DNA from: Ornithodoros turicata | Taxonomy: Eukaryota > Arthropoda > Arachnida > Ixodida > Argasidae | DNA length: 64,000 bases | Reading direction: 5' to 3' | NCBI RefSeq assembly: GCF_037126465.1 | Contig: NC_088203.1 | Coordinates: 98,518,668-98,582,667, forward strand | Part shown: in pieces, positions 1 through 11,157 of the stretch | How positions within the stretch are numbered: position 1 is the first letter of the stretch | Layout: each line of letters starts with the position of its first letter | Position numbers and translations under genes: made by a program | The notes under the pieces: generated by a model | Database searches by the model: none | Seen by the model: only the letters and a program-made list of their open reading frames with translations | Told to the model about the DNA's origin: nothing

Positions 1-2600
1 CAGAAGTGCTTTGCCGGCGGCTGCCCGCCGTATTCAAGGGACAATTGTGAAAGCTATTGGTAGATCAGCCAATGTTGGAGCAACGTAGCCATAACCATGA
101 GGAAAGTCATCAATACCTATACAAGAAGATGTCGTACTTTTGGCATTTTTCGGGGTTATGCCATTTTGATTTTATATAAAAGCTTTGAACCTGGGCACAG
201 AAGATTGAATTAAGATCACATTGTACAGATCAATTCAGATCAGAACTACATGGTATCACTTCAGGAATCCATACTCAGTCCAATACACAATCAGTACGTG
301 CTTTATAAAACACCCTTCATAACTCTGTTATAGACACCAAATAATGCATACATATATATATCACACGCAGATTCTTTAGAGAACAGGCACGTGAACATCC
401 GTTGCACATTGCTGAGTTCCTTGTGAAGGCAAGATAAGAAGATCAGCAGTCCCTATCACATGACCAGCACACGTCATGGATGCAGCTTCTCAGGTCGACC
501 CTCTCCCCTTTCTATTGACAAATTCATCACTCTCACGAACACCGCGCTCCAATTTGTACTCCTGTCCTCTAGAGCGGAATCACTCGTAAATCTTCCAAGC
601 AATTTTGGCCAAGGGCATTATTGCACCCTCGACAGAAAGATGTACATACTCGAAGAAAAATGAAGGCCAAGCCAACATATATACTCGCTCGCGAAGTCTT
701 ACTCACTCATCCGCTCGCCCGTAGAAATTCGTGTTTTTTTCATCCACACGTATGAACGGCACGTTACGGATGAACAAGAGAAAGATCGAAACTATTATCT
801 CGGTCCCTATTATCGATCATGAGCGCATTATGAGGGTGAGGTCCTAGAAGACAATCCTTATTAAATTTAAGAGAAACGCACGCACAAAAAAAAACTGTAG
901 AGGTCGTTAATCTAAACGAGGAATTAATTTTCCTCGACTATCTGTTTTGCGCCACGCAATCTTGCCTGCGTAAGGCCGCAAAAAGATTAGGAAATGATGA
1001 GAAAATTATATGAGGCGTAACGTTGTTCGCAGAGATTAGTCGCGTAGCGCTGTAACTGCGATGTTTCGGAATATCGGGATTTTACTACGCGAACAGCACA
1101 TCTAGGTCTTTGTTGGTTTCCTGTGTTGAATAAATTTTCCTACCACAATATATACATATTGTTTTCCAGTGCAGTCTGGATATGCATATCATGGTTCCAC
1201 ATCATATGTATGTAAAATATAAGAACAAATGGGGTACGTTGAATAGGAGTTATGGGTCAGCGAGTCCTCCAGATTGCAATTACTCCCCCATTTTTGAGTC
1301 CCCTCACCCTGAAACTTGCCCGTCAGCCTGCAAATGCTAAACATCAATGTGCCCAGCCCTCAAGAGAACTAATCGTTGCGAGAATGCATCTGGGCTCCAA
1401 AAGAGCTATCGTTACTCCTTTGTTTCTGAGAGTAGAGTCTCCTATACCTCTTCTATACCTCCGCTATTCAACTGCATGTCTTTCATTAACGACGACAGGG
1501 ACGGCATATGTGAAGGATCCAATTATCGTCCCGAATTTCACATCGAATATCAAAGGTCGAGCTCTAAACTTTATTATTGCAGATTCAACTGCAAGGATGA
1601 AATTTTTAAAACTTTCAAACAGACATAATGATGAACATGAAACACACTGTACGTGACATTGAGGTCACTGGGGGAACCGCTAACGATAATGCGTGTAGAG
1701 ACGGGCCTTTCCTTCTAACAAAAAAAAAAAAAAAATAGAAAATCGCTTTTCGAACTGCGTTCCCGTCGCCTTCCAATTAATTTTGAAAAGCTTGAAGTTG
1801 TGAATTTTGCTGCAAGCTCTAAAGGACTGCTTCTTCTTTCGTCCATTCTTTTTTTTATAATGCTCTGAGACAGGAGGAACGATCGAAGATGAAACGCTTT
1901 AACGAGGGTATTGACAGCCATCTGTTCATTTCGACCGTTGCTATTTAAATGCACCTCATCGAGCCGAATAGAATCGAACGAGAACTACGTCCGATGTAGA
2001 TTGTTGGAAATGTGAATTTGCGCTACCGGAAATTATGCGCGTATACGTTGGATATTATTACTAAATACTTTGACATTACAATATTATATTCTGAACCCAA
2101 TACCGTTACATAAAATCACGTTTGCGTTACACTATTCAATATCCGCGTGCTAAATTATCGGTTACAGCGTCCAGTTCGAACACTACGGGAAGCGGCTAAA
2201 GCTGCGTCACAGTCCAGTACTCAAACCTCACCCATGTTTTGATATTTCTTTCGATTCTGAATATTTCGCTGCAAGCACTTGTCGGACACATGTCAAGGCG
2301 CCAGCATGCTATTCTTTTCGCTTCTTTTTTCTGGTGTGGACGCAGTTACGGTGCAGTTCCCGTTCCTCGAGAAACTTAGACGCATTCCATTGGCAGGGCT
2401 GGGTCAAAGCTTTGCCCCGGGAAGCGGCAAAAACTGTTCTATTGGCAGAATCGAGGCATGTGTTGAATGCTCTACTGGCGGAGCAAGGAAAAAAAAAAAA
2501 AAAAAAGAAAGAAAATTAGCTCCAAAAAGCAATAGTTTTTTACCCTGCGATATCCGAGGAGTTAACCAGCGTAGCACGACAGAGAAGAGGAAGTATGTGG
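1..2600. other. No recognisable gene or repeat
   Basis: Short open frames occur on both strands (the longest about 134 codons at 1252-1656) but none shows a domain, a plausible exon pattern or codon use that I recognise. Homopolymer A runs lie near 1721-1735 and 2490-2506; they may be decayed retroposon tails. I see nothing else to annotate. Confidence 0.5.
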
Positions 2601-2613
2601 GCGATCTGTCTTC

Positions 2614-2956
2614 TGTTTTTTTTTCTTTTTTTTCATTCTGTGTTAGCGCCGCGAATCAACTGAGGCTATGAGCGGCTATGTGGTATATATGTGGCTATGC
2701 GGCAATATTAGCCGCTATGCGGACATGGACAGATGGAGAGAGGACAGCAGGAAGGAGTGGGAGACAGGGGGGGTTAGTATGCGCCCTAGGCCGACTTCAG
2801 GGGGAACTGTGCCGACGTTCGTCGGGAAAGTCTTCGGAAAACCGAGGGAAACCCTCAGACAGCGCAGCCGGTGAAAGTATTCGAACCCGTGTCACCTCCC
2901 AGTCTCGGCGTGGAAAGCGATCATCCTAACCACGTACTATGCCAAGGGGGCTGGTT
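2614..2956 (-). mobile_element. tRNA-derived SINE (Ruka-like), copy 1
   Basis: On the minus strand this starts with a tRNA-like head. The rc of a B box (ATTCGAACC at about 2878-2887) and of an A-box-like segment (near 2925-2950) are visible. A body shared with the copies at 3631 and 62865 follows, then an A-rich tail, read as the T-rich run at 2614-2632. The body carries a local duplication of a GCGGCTATG-type unit near 2668-2725, absent from the other copies. Imperfect flanking repeats (about 2599-2610 and 2958-2969, 9 of 12 matching) may be an old target duplication. Ruka is a described tick SINE; assignment to it is by resemblance only. It would be transcribed by RNA polymerase III and mobilised by a LINE reverse transcriptase. 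Confidence 0.75.
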
Positions 2957-3559
2957 CGTGCGATATGTGAGGCCGTGATGCTCGAGCCTCCATTTATTTT
3001 GATTTTTACCCGTATGTCGCGCAGGTCGTCGTGCGTGTCTTGAACATGGAAACACGGCGCACCCAGCTTTGTGTAATCGTTGCGCGATTCCGAAGTAGTT
3101 TGCTAACCCCCACGTGACCAAAGCCAACCAGAAAAAGCACGCGGGTCACTCGCTGTATGCACAGAGCGTGCATCGTACCTCGAACGCTAGCATTCTATTG
3201 ACGAAGGAAGCCCGTGCGACCCCGCCGGGAGCATGCAATGAAACCCCACCCAGATTTCACTCCCAATGGAATTCGCCATTAACCTCTAATTGGCTTCCTG
3301 GCGAGGGCACAAGAGCCTTCCATATTAAACGCTGTGTCGCAACCTCGTGCACTCCAGCAATAATTCACTACCGCCTCCCATCGATGTGGGTTCGAGAGGC
3401 TCAACTAAAATTTGAAAGGACTGGACCCCAGGAAGGGTTAAATAATAGAAAAGTCTGTTCGTTTACCGTCCTGCGACTTTCCAGAGGACGAGGGAAGGGA
3501 GACCCCTATTTACAGTGTTCGTTCTCTCAGTTTATGTCCCCAACATTAGGGTGGCTTTG

Positions 3560-4580
3560 ACGCTTAATGAACCGCACGTGCCGTTCAGATTTGAAGGCTA
3601 GCTAGACCTCTGGTATAGTCTTCCGTACTCCTTTTTATTTTTATTCATTGTCAGCGCCGCGAAGCAACTGCGCCTATGAGCGGCGTACAGACGTGGATAG
3701 ATGGAGAGAGGATAGTAGGAAGGAGTGGGGGACGGGGGGGAGGGGTTAGTATGCGTCCTGGGCCGACTTCAGGGGGAACTGTGCCGCCATTAGTCTGGAA
3801 AGTCAATGGAAAACCAAGGGAAAACCTCAGACAGCAAAGCCGGTGAGAGGATTCGAACCCGTGTGACCTCCCAGTCTCGGCGTGGAAAGCGATCATCCTA
3901 ACCACTACGCCACGGGAGCTGGTCTTTCGCACTCTGTTATTCCACAGTACTATCCAATCATATTGACCGAACTTATTTTACACCCGCTGAATTTGTCGTT
4001 ATTAAAACCATTCAGGGTTTAAAGTTTGAACACAAAAGCCGCGTCCAATAACAAAGCTAAATTTGCAAGCGGTAGCACCGTTTCGAATAGCAACATTTCT
4101 AATGACGACTTCGTAACGGAAGTCGATTTTCACAACATGTCTAAAAATTCTACTTGCGCTATTTTGCTCCGACTGTTTTCGCATATGCTTTCGTACGTAT
4201 CATACACATACATGGAACATGCACGATGCCGCACCTTTACACTACATTAGAACACGATAAATTCAACCAAGTGAAGTGATTGCGCTGGTCCATTGTTATG
4301 TCAGCGACTAATGATCTGAGCTAAGGATTGGCATCTGCGCCGGTGACGGTTATGTGATAAAGAAAGAAAAAAAAGTGGGGGTGTGAATCGGCGACAAAGT
4401 CGGACTGGCTACCCTAGGACACCTACACATGGTGAATATATTCACCACCTGTCTACAAACAGGCGCACATACAGTAAACGGATAAAAATGATGGAGTGCA
4501 ACACGCAGTTCAAAAGTTTCAAACGAGTGAGTGCAAAATGTCAAACAAAAAGATGAATCACTGGGGAATCACAAAGCACA
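3560..4580. other. Unassigned spacer outside SINE copy 2
   Basis: Apart from the SINE at 3631-3923 I see no domain, RNA gene or clear inverted repeat here. Open frames at 4026-4250 and 4350-4544 look random. Confidence 0.4.
3631..3923 (-). mobile_element. tRNA-derived SINE (Ruka-like), copy 2
   Basis: This is the cleanest copy. On the minus strand it begins ACCAGCTCCCGTGGCGTAGT (A-box region), has the B box GGTTCGAATCC (rc at about 3850-3860), the same body as copy 1, and an A-rich tail seen as T-rich sequence at 3631-3645. Flanks resemble each other on both sides (TTCCGTACTC before the tail, TTTCGCACTC after the head), suggesting a diverged target duplication. It lies about 700 bp from copy 1 in the same orientation, so two separate insertions are more likely than a tandem duplication. 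Confidence 0.8.
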
Positions 4581-4583
4581 CAT

Positions 4584-4900
4584 TTAGCAAGAATGCCCAT
4601 TAACTCCAGTTGTGTGTAGAAGGAATTCAAATGCCCTCAGCGCCTTATCGGACAGCCGAGGGCCGAACAGTCTCGCGATGTCGAAGGTTCGGGAGTCAAC
4701 ACGAGACAGGCTCGCTTCTAAAGCCCTTCGAGCGTCAAAGTACGCTCTACACCGGAGGAGGATAGGTTCTGCGTTCTCTACGACGCCACGATCACTACAG
4801 TTCTGAGAGTCACGCTTGCCCAGTTTGAAAATAAGTTGTGCGCTGTACAGTACATTCAGCCGCGTCATCGTTCTAATGATGCAGTTGTCAATGTGAGTGT
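4584..4900 (-). pseudogene. LINE ORF2 C-terminal tail (I-type)
   Basis: The minus-strand frame ending at 4584 encodes about 94 residues that match the layout of I-type LINE ORF2 ends. It has a phrase like ENAEPILLRCRAYFDARRAL, corresponding to the usual 'x-H-x-L-x-x-C-x-x-Y-x-x-x-R' zinc-motif region (H replaced by P here), then FDIARLFGP and a terminal helix ending FLLHTTGVNG. The RT and RNase H domains are absent, so this is a 5'-truncated or deleted copy. Its upstream side abuts the inverted-repeat element at 4911. The family call rests on the C-terminal motif alone and shares its pattern with the tails at 22208 and 56111. Confidence 0.6.
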
Positions 4901-4910
4901 GTGCTGCAAA

Positions 4911-5311
4911 CCACGACCTACTAGATTATAACGACCACGTCACAATCAGAAAACCCTATGGGGAGCCTGTCCGCACGATCCGCCAGGGGCGCTACTGATC
5001 GGCACAACACGATTGGACGATGGAAATTTGAATTCTGAACGCGCAGAATCGTGTGTACGAGTACCGTAGCAGACGACAGCGATAGCCCCTATGAAAACGC
5101 GTAGAATGATGATGATAATCAACCTCATAATGAAACATCTGTGGAACGTCCACCGCTTGTACAGAAATACTAAGGTCAGCTGAAGTACAAAGTATTGGAA
5201 AAGTTTAGGAAGCAATAACTGGGACGATCAGAAGCGCCACCGCTACCTTCCAAAAATGCGGCGCATAGAAGGGGTGCGCCTGACATGGTCGTTATAATCT
5301 AGTAGGTCGTG
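4911..5311. mobile_element. MITE-like element with 25-bp inverted ends
   Basis: The left end (4911-4938) contains CACGACCTACTAGATTATAA followed by CGACCA; the right end (5286-5311) is its reverse complement with one or two differences. The 400-bp interior has no coding signal. No transposase is present, so mobility would depend on another copy. The superfamily is not clear from the ends. Confidence 0.6.
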
Positions 5312-5458
5312 CTGCAAACACGGAGCATCTAATCGTTTAACGCGAACACAAACTCGAAAAATATTTTGACGCACAGTATACCACTACGATCTCGCGCTTA
5401 CACATTATCCTAGCTCAGCAGAAAAGTTTTTCCCTGCTAGGCTTCAAGCACAATCTGG

Positions 5459-5720
5459 TGGTGGTGCTGGCGGCGAAGGGGCTCGACCGTTGTCGGTCTC
5501 ACAGAGGTGGGTAACGTCACAGCTAACGCCCTTGGGGATGTGCGTCCCGGAAGGACTTCTAAGGGAACTGTGCCGACATATGTCTGAAAGCGTTTGAGAA
5601 AATCCCAGGAAAAGCTCCAAAACAGTACAGCCGGCAACGGGATTCGAACACGGGTACCTCCCAGTCTCGACGTGACATGGCCAGCGCGCTAACCACTCCG
5701 CCACGCGAGCTGGTAAGTAT
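5459..5720 (-). mobile_element. tRNA-derived SINE, second subfamily
   Basis: The minus strand carries the same tRNA-like head as the copies above (rc of a B box GGATTCGAACAC near 5640-5651 and of an A box near 5690-5712). The body differs in its 3' half (GCTCGACCGTTGTCGGTCTC region) and has no long A tail. It is flanked by the 9-nt direct repeat ACAATCTGG at 5450-5458 and 5721-5729, a perfect target duplication that fixes both ends. The truncated copy at 54302 belongs to the same subfamily. Confidence 0.8.
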
Positions 5721-5861
5721 ACAATCTGGCGCTACTAGAATACAGATTTTTTTCTTTCAATCAATTGACCAGCTTATTAAGATAAAACAGCAGAATACGC
5801 TAACGAAAGTAAATACAGAGCAAAGCCTTGACTCACTTTTTTTCTCTGTTATATTTTTGTT

Positions 5862-5920
5862 TTAGGAATAGCAAGCCGACCGTCAGGTTGACCTTTCCGA
5901 AATAAACGTATATCCCCCTT
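5862..5920 (+). repeat. Interspersed repeat with GGAATAGCAAG core, copy 1
   Basis: A stretch of about 40 nt (GGAATAGCAAGCCGACCGTC, then a GGTTGACCTTTCC-like phrase) recurs at about 15500 (plus), 20305-20400 (minus) and 26195-26300 (minus). It reads like the 3' end of a LINE, possibly RTE/BovB-type, which is common in ticks. That family name is inference. Each copy sits next to T/A-rich simple sequence. Confidence 0.5.
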
Positions 5921-5958
5921 TTATTATTATTATTATTATTATTACTATTATTATTATT
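5920..5958. repeat. (TTA)n microsatellite
   Basis: About thirteen TTA units with one TAC interruption follow the repeat at 5862 and may be its 3' tail. Confidence 0.9.
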
Positions 5959-6687
5959 GACCATGTCCCCCCAGTAGTGCATGGGTGACAGAATGAGAGT
6001 GGTGCACATCTGCACAGGAGCGATAAGTTGCCTTTGGCTGCGTATTTTGGGCCAGCAATTGTTGTTTCTCCCTTTCCTTTATCTTTAATAAACATATCCC
6101 TTCCCCCTATTCTTGATGCTTCGAAGATCCGTTGCCCATTTCAACTAACAAAAGACTTAGGTTTAAAGAGTAACACATAAATCCTTCTCTCGATGGGATG
6201 CCAGCGATAAGCGAACACTTTCCTCAGGGTGAAGTTGTTTCTTTTCAAAAGCAGTAAGGTTTATGCAGGGTGCTTCAGCTAAAGTGATAAATTCTAACTT
6301 TGTATCGTACTCGCCGGAGGGCTCCGGGACTCTCAGCAATTGCCTTCTGGAAAGCTTTGCCACCATTGAGCAAGGCTTTGGACAATTTTTGAATAAAGGA
6401 AATTGATGTTTTCAATTGAACTTTGAAAATACCGAAGCAAACCTCACTTTTTTTTTACAGAAGTACGAAGTTCTCCAGGGATAACCGCAGACCCAACAAA
6501 AACTATGCACAGTATCGCAACAGAAATAGTCGAGAAAAAAAAAAGAGAGTATAATTTACGCATTAGCCCCATCTGCTTGATTTTCGCAAAGTGGGCGGGA
6601 TATGTGCGTCTAGAGCACAGCGGTGACACAAATCCGCCATTGTTGTAACTACCCTCAAGCGGGTGCTTCTGGCAAAACTGCCATCTT

Positions 6688-7129
6688 GTCCTGGTCGCAC
6701 GTCACAGAAAACGTCATTTTGATGTCACGTGACTTTGTTTACATGTCGTTTTGCTGCTTACCGACATATTTCCGTCGTCATAACGCCAAGAGATGGACGT
6801 ATTTTGCCCACGTAACCTATGCGGCTTCTTCCGCAACATGGTAGCCATTTCTTCTTAGTTTAAGTACATCGCATCAGCTCAGTGAGTCTTAACGCGCGGT
6901 CGTCATCGCATCTTTGGAAGTCGTCAACAGTACGAGGCCTTATGTGCAAAACTGCGCGCTTTACTGAGAGTTTATCGGATAAAAATAACTACCGTGATCG
7001 AAAGACATCCAAAACGTTGCGCAGAAACAACAACCGCCTGGTTTACAAACGGTTTGGCTGTCGATCACGGGCGCCGCCATCTTTAAGGTCACGTGTGCCT
7101 TGACGTTTACTGTGGCGTGCGACCAGGAC
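6688..7129. mobile_element. TIR DNA element, about 440 bp
   Basis: The left end starts GTCCTGGTCGCACGTCACAG and continues through AAACGTCA to a CACGTGAC motif. The right end (7086-7129) is its reverse complement over about 45 nt with a few mismatches. The interior has several GTCACGTGAC-like palindromic words but no transposase. No target duplication was evident, so the exact boundaries may be a few bases off. Confidence 0.6.
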
Positions 7130-9480
7130 CTGTCCAGGATGCACTGCGTTCGCCCAGCACGCTTTCGTCTACGGAGCAATACATTGGATGCCACCTCTGT
7201 GGTCTAGAGAAGGAAGTGTCCTTGCCTTCATTTGTTTTGCCTTCTTTGTGATAAGACTGTTGCAACGAGCATCAAGGTCAAAGCGGGGGAAAGAAAAGTA
7301 AAACAAGAGGCGGGAACACTTCCTCCTATCCACGCACCTTCCGTGCGCTCTTCTTCACGAAAATCGAAGAAGGCGGTGCTAAAACGGAATTTTTTCGACA
7401 ATTTCTGTTGCGATACTGTACATACTTTTTGTTGGGTGTGCGGTTATTCGTGGTACGGTTCGCTTGGACATTTTCAAAGTTTGACAAAAATAAATTTCAG
7501 CAATTAAAAACGGTCAAAAGCCTTCCCCAATGGTGGCAAAAGTTTCCAGAAGGTGATTGCCGAAAGTAACACAGTCTTCCGGCGAGTACGTCGCCACTTA
7601 AAATTTTTTATCACATTAGGTGAAACGCCCTGTATAATGCTCGCTCTCGTGCTCACCTCCAGTTAATCTACTGTTCCCGGTGACATGACTCCGACAAGTG
7701 CTCGACTGGCGGCCAGCGAGGAAAGCTGTATTAGGTACTCGTCAGAGCGTGCGAGGTGCCGTCACAAGCCTGAGTGCTGTCTCAAGGAAAAAGGAAGGAA
7801 CGACAACTTTATTTTAGTGACGATGATTGAGGAGTTTCATCGCAAGCGGGCGCTACTCTACCACGAGGAGATGAAATGGGGTCTGAAGGGAGATTTATTC
7901 GTGGCGTTATTCCGGGACTTCTTTGCGCCCATACTGGAAATTATCTTGCACTGTAATATGCAGACGCTGTAACCAACCATTTCTTGCTATCTCGGTCTGG
8001 TTCGCATGTGTGCTCGTATGACAAGCGTTACACATGAAAACACGTAAACGCATAATACATAAAATACAGTACGTAAATACACACAAAAAAATCGTTATGA
8101 TGTATGTTGGTCGGAAAGCTTTGAAATCTTCCAAGTTTAACCTACACAGGAGGAAAACCCAGTCCGACAGACAGAGAGTGATAGGTACAAAAGTATGTCC
8201 GAAAGAAAACAAAATTTTTATTTCGCTGCTCTCGTCGCTCTTCACTTTTGTCTTACGCAAGAACGGATTAATACGCTGCCGTCCACTCATGTTTAAACTT
8301 TGTTAATGAACGTGATCAAAAACCTAGTTCGAGTATACCCGGTCAAAACTTCTCGGTCACGAAACGTCCTGAGAACAATTTTTCGTATGTGGCCATATTT
8401 TGGTGCGAAACACTTGCTGATATGCTTCTTCCAGCTGCAATCGACAAGCGCATACGAGCACACTGCTACGCTTGACCGAACAAATAGCAACAAACGTTTT
8501 GTTACACACATCTTTCTTTATATTTTTTCTAAAATTTACTTAATCACTTATCACACAGTCCAAGCTAAGCCCCACGATGGGCTCAGTGCGACCCCGTAGG
8601 ATATGTCACCAACGAATAGTCTTATCTCTCTTTGTCATCCCGTTTCTTTTAGTTTCGCCTGCACCTGCACTCCCGCGTGTGACACACAATATCTCGGCGA
8701 CACCTAGGCCACATCTGAGAGTCTGCTTCCCTCGACGCCCGCCAGTCGAGCGCTTATCGAAGCCAAGTCACGGAAATGAGAAGTCGGTTGGAAGCGACGA
8801 CAACAACACACTACTACAGCGAACTTAGCGAATGAACATTGGCTACCGATGTGCTGTATTGATAAGGCAGCCACCTATATGACACATTCGACTGGTGGCA
8901 CTGCACTTCTGAGTTAGCGTGCGAGAATCCGCCTCTCGCTCCAATCCAAGCGGGAAGAGTCCCGCCTAAGCTGCCCTCCGTGCAAAAAAACAAAAAACGG
9001 CAGATACGTAACCGAACGTGATTTCCGGTTTTTGGTCGAACAAAAAAAATATATGGAGGTGATCCGTGCCAAAGGAGCTGTGCCAGCGCGATAGGACCTG
9101 CCAGCGGAAGCGCCTGCAGCCACGTTGACCGGAACTCTGCCACATCTCACAGCCGGTCTGACAGTGCAGACCATGAAGAGCTCATTTCGCTCCGAGTCGG
9201 AGGCATGCGCTCGAAAAGAACCAGCCGAACGTAATCGGAGATCTCAGTTTCTTGTAGCCGGACACGGAGTCTCTGAGTGCTCGGAGGCGACCAGTCGAAT
9301 AAACCTGAGGTGAGTTGAGTTGATAAGAAAAGAGACAAAGAGTGGAGAAATAGGCACTCATTACGAGAGCCGGCTACTCCAGATCACTTAGGAAAACACA
9401 AATGGCTATCTACAATAAAACCAATGAGTGACAAAGACACTCAGTCAGCCACTCGCACACGCTGTCCACACACACTGTCA
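7130..9480. other. Mostly unassigned spacer
   Basis: No gene recognised. About 7795-7880 resembles the LINE 3' end at 35919 (CAACTTTATTTTxxxxGATGAT, then GAGTTTCATCGC), so it is a probable short minus-strand LINE 3' fragment. A polyadenylation-like AATAAA at 9299 follows a GC-richer tract (9100-9300), which could be an LTR or promoter remnant, but no matching partner was found in the window. Confidence 0.4.
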
Positions 9481-9489
9481 GTCACACTG

Positions 9490-9737
9490 CACTCTTAGAA
9501 ATGAACTTCACCGCATAGCGCGCCCCTAGCCAACCATAATCTCGAATGATATCGTTATCTGCCCTGATTTGTTGAAAACGGGAGGTGTACGCCTTTTTGC
9601 GACAATTATGAACTGCATAAGTGTCACAAAAAACGCGCACGCCTACTGTTTTGAACAAATCAGGGCACACAGCGATATCATTCGAGGTAATGGTAGGCTA
9701 GGAGCGTGCTATGCGGTGAAGTTCAGTTTTAAGAGTG
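9490..9737. mobile_element. Near-palindromic MITE, family A, full copy
   Basis: The two halves are reverse complements over nearly the whole length (about 115 nt each). They start CACTCTTAGAAATGAACTTC on the left and end TTAAGAGTG on the right, with a short loop near 9605-9625. Copies or parts occur at 54427-55290 and 58270-58415. No coding sequence. The transcript or single strand would form a long hairpin. Confidence 0.75.
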
Positions 9738-9997
9738 TGTGTCCACCAACTTGGAGTCTGCCAAACCTAATTGGGCTGCTTGAATAGCATTCACTTTTTT
9801 TTAAACAGTATTTATAAGGGAAATGTATTGGTTGATTTCCTCAGTCATGACTCCAGCAGCGTGTCATAAGCTAGCGGTCACGAGTACCTCGCGCTTCGTT
9901 ATATCCTGACCTATGCAGACGATGCACTCTGAAAGCACGTGAACACATTCGTTGGGCAGACGACACCGTTGGTCGTGAAGGAAGCAAGAGATGAGAC

Positions 9998-10060
9998 AGT
10001 TTTAGAACGTCGTACGTTATCGCCTTTGCGTGCGTAACGGATAGCGTTGGAACCACCAAC
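9998..10060. repeat. Single end of the TIR family found at 63737
   Basis: The sequence GTTTTAGAACGTCGTACGTT, ATCGCCTTTGCGTGCGTAA and a TAGCGTTGG phrase match the inverted ends of the element at 63737-63895. The partner end was not found nearby, so this is a truncated copy. Confidence 0.55.
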
Positions 10061-10112
10061 GATATCCCATATTATATTTCATATATCATTATTTTATTTA
10101 TTATTTATTACA

Positions 10113-10175
10113 TTATATGTGACCAGAGCGACGACGACGATAAAGTGTTCAGTTTTCCCACTTTACATGAGTCGA
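10113..10175 (+). repeat. LTR-like fragment (Ty3/gypsy), upstream copy
   Basis: TGTGACCAGAGCGACGACGA, then a phrase ending AAAGTGTTCAGTTTTCCCAC, is repeated at 11030-11100. Two direct copies starting TGTGAC and bracketing pol fragments suggest the two LTRs of one damaged Ty3/gypsy element, each badly truncated. Confidence 0.5.
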
Positions 10176-10224
10176 CAGGATAGAACCTCGCTCTGAATCC
10201 ATGCCTAAAAAAACTCAACGACAA

Positions 10225-10372
10225 CCTACCGGCCTGACTTCCAGCACATACCACGTATAGACGACGTTCTGGATTCACTAGAACCTTCTCGGTATTTCAC
10301 TACTCTCGACATTACTTCTGGATACTGGCATGTGCCAGTGAATCCCGGTGACATCCCAAAGACTGCATGCAG
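10225..10372 (+). pseudogene. Ty3/gypsy reverse transcriptase fragment
   Basis: From 10251 the frame encodes PRIDDVLDSL, then YFTTLDITSGYWHVPV and PGDIPKTAC. This is the RT region around motif A of Ty3/gypsy (usual form LDL-x-SGYxQ). The catalytic aspartate of motif A is present; motifs B and C are missing. The sequence then jumps to protease-like sequence, so the element has a rearranged domain order. Confidence 0.7.
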
Positions 10373-10519
10373 GCACTGTGCTAACACTGGTCTCACTGGA
10401 CAGCTTCACTGGCAGAATGCGTGCCCCTACCGGCCGCACTGTGTTTGAACTTTAACTCCAGCTGATCCAGAACTCCAGTATTCGCATTCATCAAGTCACA
10501 TCACCATCTCATAACCTGC

Positions 10520-11157
10520 GTCGCGTTAATGTTCACCTTCGAATTGGCAGTGTCCTCCAAGAAGTAGAAGTTCACGTGCTTCGAGGCATGCAAGCTGAAC
10601 TGCTTCTCGGGCTGGATCACGCCTCGTATTTTGGCCTCACGCTGGACTTGCTCTCGTTGACACTTTCGCAAGGCACCTTGCGCCTGAATAAGCAGCCACT
10701 TTCTGCACATTCCCATGTCAGTGCCAGCGTCCTTGATCCCGCGGTACTACGCGAACCGGCTGACTCTCCTACATATTCCCACCTGTCTCCAACGGAACTC
10801 AATCCTGGTGACCTTGTCTTCTACGACACACCTTGGCAGGCAAACACACGCAAGCTAGCGGCTGTCATGGAGGGTCCCTACACTGTTACCAGGAAGATTT
10901 CACCTGTGACCTGCGAAATAGACCGCCCAATACAACCTCTTGGCCGCACTACGGATATTGTCCATATTAGCAAGCTCCGTCTCTACCATCCACCTTTCCT
11001 AGCCAATCTCGGAGGGGGGGGGGGGGGGAGTGTGACGAGAGCGACGACGACGACACACAGTAACGACGACAGTAAAGTGTTCAGTTTTCCCACGTTACAT
11101 ATATTACATTACATATTACATTATATTTCATTAAAAATCATGTCGCCAAATTTGTAA
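10520..11157 (+). pseudogene. Ty3/gypsy fragment: retropepsin end joined to integrase C-terminus
   Basis: One open frame joins two parts of pol that are normally far apart. Residues translated from about 10520-10700 resemble the second half of a retropepsin (hydrophobic strands, then LLGLD and a FGLTLDL-like phrase). From about 10745 to 11005 comes an integrase C-terminal domain: a PGDLV phrase, EGPYTV (the GPY/F module) and VHISKLRLYH. RT, RNase H and the integrase core between them are deleted. A G-rich run (11010-11029) follows, which may derive from the polypurine tract, and then the LTR-like copy starting TGTGAC. The open frame is probably a chance product of deletion, although it stays in frame for 193 codons. 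Confidence 0.65.
11030..11100 (+). repeat. LTR-like fragment (Ty3/gypsy), downstream copy
   Basis: It starts TGTGACGAGAGCGACGACGA just after the G-rich run and repeats the segment at 10113, with an extra ACACAGTAACGACGACAG-like stretch. The position after a purine run is what a 3' LTR should show. The LTR's far end is not identifiable. Confidence 0.5.

Noticed and set aside
3114..3560. A 148-codon plus-strand open frame
   Set aside because: No recognisable motif, and it lies between two SINEs with no splice or promoter context.
3840..3923. A candidate tRNA gene on the minus strand
   Set aside because: A and B boxes are present, but the cloverleaf is incomplete, the unit is repeated elsewhere with a shared body, and it has SINE-type tails.
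9100..9310. An LTR or promoter with AATAAA
   Set aside because: No second copy, primer-binding site or coding neighbour supports it.
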